The position numbers and the translations under genes were made by a program. This document shows, in pieces, positions 61,236 to 64,000 of a DNA stretch of 64,000 nt (within the stretch, counting starts at the first letter, position 1; each line of letters starts with the position of its first letter). The stretch is from positions 2,728,001-2,792,000 of the forward strand of contig NZ_CP012266.1 in assembly GCF_001277235.1 (NCBI RefSeq). The letters run 5' to 3'. The notes beneath the pieces are model-generated. The model had not been told where the DNA came from and made no database searches. It saw only the letters and a program-made list of their open reading frames with translations. This DNA comes from Cronobacter dublinensis subsp. dublinensis LMG 23823 (GTDB taxonomy: Bacteria > Pseudomonadota > Gammaproteobacteria > Enterobacterales > Enterobacteriaceae).

Positions 61236-61709
61236 ATGACTGACAGCGCAATCACCAAAGGTAAAGGCCGTAAACGCTCCATCTGGATCCCGTTACTGGT
61301 CATTATAACTCTCGCTGCCTGTGCGACGGCAGGTTACAGCTACTGGCGTATGCAGCAGCATGGCACCACCGCGGCTAAAGCGGCGCCAGAACCGCCGCCA
61401 GCGCCGGTCTTTTTCGCCCTCGACACTTTCACGGTGAATCTGGGTGATGCCGACCGCGTGTTGTATGTCGGCATTACGCTGCGCCTGAAAGACGAAGCGA
61501 CCCGTCAGCGCCTGAGCGACTATCTGCCAGAAGTGCGCAGCCGTCTGCTGCTGCTCTTCTCTCGTCAGGACGCCTCGCAGCTGGCGACAGATGAAGGCAA
61601 ACAGAAGCTGGTGGAAGCGATCAAACAGACGCTTTCCGCACCGCTGGTGGCAGGACAACCGAAGCAGGTAGTGACTGACGTCCTCTACACTGCCTTTATT
61701 CTGCGGTAA
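61236..61709 (+). CDS. fliL: Flagellar basal body protein FliL
   Basis: FliL is a single-pass inner-membrane protein near the stators that supports torque and swarming. It has 157 residues (E. coli 154): membrane helix about 17-37 and the periplasmic stomatin-like domain (FFALDTFTVNLGDADRVLYV). First of fliLMNOP(QR). Confidence 0.97.
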   Translation: MTDSAITKGKGRKRSIWIPLLVIITLAACATAGYSYWRMQQHGTTAAKAAPEPPPAPVFFALDTFTVNLGDADRVLYVGITLRLKDEATRQRLSDYLPEVRSRLLLLFSRQDASQLATDEGKQKLVEAIKQTLSAPLVAGQPKQVVTDVLYTAFILR

Positions 61710-61713
61710 AGCC

Positions 61714-62718
61714 ATGGGCGACAGCATTCTTTCTCAAGCCGAAATCGATGCGCTGTTAAACGGCGACAGCGACCAGAGCGCGGAACAGCAAGCGTCGGTG
61801 GGCGATGGCGACATCCGCCCCTACGATCCCAATACCCAGCGTCGCGTGGTGCGCGAGCGCCTCCAGGCGCTGGAGATTATCAACGAACGCTTTGCGCGCC
61901 AGTTCCGTATGGGGTTGTTTAACCTGTTGCGCCGCAGCCCGGACATTACCGTGGGGGCCATTCGCATTCAGCCCTACCACGAGTTTGCCCGCAACCTGCC
62001 GGTGCCGACCAACCTTAACCTGATTCATTTAAAACCGCTGCGCGGCACCGGCCTGTTTGTGTTCTCGCCAAGCCTGGTATTTATCGCGGTGGATAACCTG
62101 TTCGGCGGTGATGGCCGCTTCCCGACTAAAGTGGAAGGCCGTGAATTCACCCATACCGAACAGCGCGTCATCAACCGTATGCTCAAGCTGGCGCTTGAAG
62201 CCTACAGCGACGCGTGGAAAGCGATTAACCCGCTGGACGTAGAGTATGTGCGTTCAGAAATGCAGGTGAAATTCACCAATATCACCACCTCGCCGAACGA
62301 TATCGTGGTTAACACCCCGTTTCACGTCGAGATTGGTAACCTGACCGGCGAGTTTAATATTTGCCTGCCGTTCAGCATGATTGAGCCGCTGCGTGAACTG
62401 CTGGTCAACCCGCCGCTGGAAAACTCCCGCCAGGAAGACCAAAACTGGCGCGACACTCTGGTGCGTCAGGTACAGCATTCAGAGCTGGAGTTGATTGCCA
62501 ACTTCGCCGAGATCCCGCTGCGACTGTCGAAGATTCTGAAGCTGAAGCCAGGCGACGTGCTGCCCATCGACAAGCCGGATCGCATTCTGGTGCACGTGGA
62601 TGGCGTGCCGGTTCTCACCAGCCAGTACGGCACCGTGAGCGGACAATATGCCCTGCGCGTTGAACATTTGATCAACCCAATTTTGAATTCGCTGAATGAG
62701 GAACAGCCCAATGAGTGA
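61714..62718 (+). CDS. fliM: Motor switch protein FliM
   Basis: FliM is the C-ring protein that binds CheY-P. It has 334 residues, as in E. coli. The N-terminal CheY-binding helix is ILSQAEIDALLNGD (about residues 5-18), the middle domain contacts FliG (FNLLRRSPDITVG; TNLNLIHLKPLRGTGLFVF), and the SpoA-like C-terminal domain binds FliN. Overlaps fliN by 8 bases. Confidence 0.98.
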   Translation: MGDSILSQAEIDALLNGDSDQSAEQQASVGDGDIRPYDPNTQRRVVRERLQALEIINERFARQFRMGLFNLLRRSPDITVGAIRIQPYHEFARNLPVPTNLNLIHLKPLRGTGLFVFSPSLVFIAVDNLFGGDGRFPTKVEGREFTHTEQRVINRMLKLALEAYSDAWKAINPLDVEYVRSEMQVKFTNITTSPNDIVVNTPFHVEIGNLTGEFNICLPFSMIEPLRELLVNPPLENSRQEDQNWRDTLVRQVQHSELELIANFAEIPLRLSKILKLKPGDVLPIDKPDRILVHVDGVPVLTSQYGTVSGQYALRVEHLINPILNSLNEEQPNE

Positions 62719-63181
62719 CATTAACAAACCGTCCGATGAAAACGCAGGTGAAATGGACGATCTGTGGGCTGATGCATTGAACGAACAAAAAAGCACCAGC
62801 ACCGGCGACGCCGCAGACGATCTGTGGGCCGATGCGTTGAGCGAGCAGAAAACCGCAGGCAAAAGTTCAGCAGACAGCGTGTTCCGCGCGCTGGAAGGCG
62901 GCGACATGGTCGGCGCGCTGCAGGATATCAACCTGATTATGGATATCCCGGTGAAACTCACCGTGGAGCTGGGCCGCACCCGTATGACCATCAAAGAGCT
63001 GCTGCGTCTGACGCAGGGTTCCGTGGTCGCGCTGGACGGTCTTGCCGGTGAACCGCTGGACATCCTCATCAACGGTTACCTGATTGCCCAGGGTGAAGTC
63101 GTGGTCGTCGCCGATAAATACGGCGTGCGCATCACCGATATCATCACCCCGTCAGAACGTATGCGTCGCCTGAGTCGTTAA
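62711..63181 (+). CDS. fliN: Motor switch protein FliN with duplicated N-terminal segment
   Basis: FliN forms the lower C ring and the docking site for FliH/FliI. The C-terminal SpoA domain (MDIPVKLTVELGRTRMTIKE to the end) is essentially identical to E. coli. The protein has 156 residues against 137: the N-terminal DDLWADAL(N/S)EQK unit occurs twice in tandem (about residues 16-35 and 36-55). In E. coli there is one copy. The ATG at 62711 lies within the end of fliM. Confidence 0.97.
   Translation: MSDINKPSDENAGEMDDLWADALNEQKSTSTGDAADDLWADALSEQKTAGKSSADSVFRALEGGDMVGALQDINLIMDIPVKLTVELGRTRMTIKELLRLTQGSVVALDGLAGEPLDILINGYLIAQGEVVVVADKYGVRITDIITPSERMRRLSR
62756..62850 (+). repeat. Tandem 60-base repeat inside fliN
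   Basis: GACGATCTGTGGGC(T/C)GATGC(A/G)TTGA(A/G)CGA(A/G)CA(A/G)AA occurs at 62756-62790 and 62816-62850. The 35-base cores differ at five positions, most at codon third positions. The 60-base period keeps the frame. Confidence 0.95.
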
Positions 63182-63559
63182 ATGAAAAATCAGACCACAG
63201 TTCCACAGCCGGCCATGCCCGATGCCGGCTCATCCTTAATCCAGGTAAGCGGCGCATTAACGCTGATTATCCTCTTTATTCTGCTGTTTGCCTGGATGGC
63301 AAAGCGTTTTGGCTTTACCGCTAAAACCGCCGGGATGCGTGGTCTGAAGCTTAACAGCAGCCTGAGCCTCGGGGCTCGTGAAAAGATTGTGATTGTCGAA
63401 GTGGAAGACGCCCGCCTGGTGCTGGGCGTGACCGCCACCTCGATTACCCCGCTGCATACTCTCCCGCCTGCGCCCCCTGCGCCAGAGCAGGAGACCGTGC
63501 CAGCCGGTGAGTTCCAGAACCTGATGAAGAATCTGCTTAAGCGTAGCGGGAGAAAGTAA
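63182..63559 (+). CDS. fliO: Flagellar export apparatus protein FliO
   Basis: FliO helps assemble the FliP ring of the export gate. It has 125 residues (E. coli 121) with one membrane helix (ALTLIILFILLFAWMA, about 25-40) and a cytoplasmic β-rich part (LNSSLSLGAREKIVIVEVED). It starts directly after the fliN stop and its stop overlaps the fliP start (TAATG). Confidence 0.96.
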   Translation: MKNQTTVPQPAMPDAGSSLIQVSGALTLIILFILLFAWMAKRFGFTAKTAGMRGLKLNSSLSLGAREKIVIVEVEDARLVLGVTATSITPLHTLPPAPPAPEQETVPAGEFQNLMKNLLKRSGRK

Positions 63560-64000
63560 TGCGTCGTTGGTTAAGTCTTTCTTTCCTCGCGCTTGGCCTG
63601 ATGGCCGCGCCGGCGATGGCACAACTGCCGGGTCTTGTCAGCCAGCCGATGTCCGGCGGCGGTCAGAGCTGGTCACTGCCGGTACAGACGCTGGTGTTTA
63701 TCACCTCGCTGACGTTCCTGCCCGCCATTCTGTTAATGATGACCAGCTTTACGCGCATCATTATCGTCTTCGGCCTGCTGCGTAACGCCCTCGGGACGCC
63801 GTCTGCACCGCCAAACCAGGTGTTGCTGGGGCTCGCGCTGTTCCTGACCTTTTTTATCATGTCGCCGGTTATCGATAAGATTTATACCGACGCCTATCAG
63901 CCGTTCAGCGAAAACAAAATTTCGATGGAAGTGGCGCTCGATCGCGGTTCGCAACCGCTGCGTGAATTTATGCTGCGCCAGACGCGTGAGGCGGATCTCG
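63559..64000 (+). CDS. fliP: Flagellar export gate protein FliP, 5' part only
   Basis: FliP forms the pentameric core of the type III export gate. About 147 N-terminal residues are visible: a signal peptide cleaved after APAMA (about residue 21), then the first hydrophobic segments (LVFITSLTFLPAILLMMTSF and LLGLALFLTFFIMSPVI) and the conserved FTRIIIVFGLLRNALGTPSAPPN. Cut by the window end. Confidence 0.97.
   Translation, partial: MRRWLSLSFLALGLMAAPAMAQLPGLVSQPMSGGGQSWSLPVQTLVFITSLTFLPAILLMMTSFTRIIIVFGLLRNALGTPSAPPNQVLLGLALFLTFFIMSPVIDKIYTDAYQPFSENKISMEVALDRGSQPLREFMLRQTREADL

Overview
The window is a 64 kb piece of an enteric chromosome (Enterobacteriaceae). Gene order follows the flh/fli region of Escherichia coli as I remember it (cheA-motB-motA-flhCD, uspC-otsAB, araFGH, ftnB, yecJ-azuC, yecR-ftnA-tyrP, tRNA-Leu/Cys/Gly, pgsA-uvrC-uvrY, yecF, sdiA, cystine transport genes, fliZA, fliC, fliDST, yedDEFK, fliE, fliF-P). 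High GC, a very short flagellin and a glycosylation island between fliA and fliC suggest Cronobacter or a close relative. The genus is an inference. Both ends are cut: cheA runs off the left edge and fliP off the right.

Layout. 1-4100: motility operon start and the master regulator flhDC (minus strand), with a perfect CRP palindrome upstream. 4.9-7.6 kb: uspC and trehalose synthesis (otsBA). 7.8-11.3 kb: arabinose ABC importer araFGH. 11.6-16.7 kb: accessory metabolic genes (cupin, DJ-1-like), ftnB, a C4-dicarboxylate carrier and an AraC/LysE exporter pair. 16.7-23.8 kb: yecJ, the small dual-function gene azuC, an MFS exporter, an RpiB-like isomerase, a chemoreceptor without a periplasmic sensor domain, yecR, ftnA and tyrP. 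23.8-26.2 kb: a gene-poor accessory patch with a GNAT enzyme, a probable structured RNA, a cold-shock gene with its long leader, and an orphan lipoprotein, next to three tRNAs. 26.9-36.5 kb: conserved housekeeping, BarA/UvrY signalling, SdiA quorum sensing, L-cystine import and cysteine desulfhydrase, fliZ and fliA.

36.6-44.5 kb is the most unusual part: five genes, all on the minus strand and downstream of fliC, that look like a flagellin glycosylation system. They encode a giant methyltransferase-TPR-OGT fusion, a second glycosyltransferase-like protein, a DegT-type sugar aminotransferase, a NeuD/PglD-type acyltransferase and a LuxC-type acyl-CoA reductase. The reductase reading frame is broken by an in-frame TAA, and an AT-richer patch covers the junction with the acyltransferase gene, which suggests recent recombination.

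44.8-48.3 kb: fliC and fliDST with clear sigma-28 promoters. 48.3-53.8 kb: a palindromic repeat, yedD, the YedE/YedF sulfur or selenium pair, yedK, a YoaJ-like 24-residue membrane peptide, a methyltransferase, and a LysR regulator divergent from a membrane protein. 54.1-64 kb: fliE divergent from fliFGHIJK, then fliLMNOP (MS ring, C ring and export apparatus). FliN carries a tandem duplication near its N-terminus.

Together most of the window builds, powers, steers and probably decorates the flagellum: FlhDC turns on class 2 genes, FliA (sigma-28) turns on fliC, fliD and the local chemoreceptor, and the island probably modifies flagellin.
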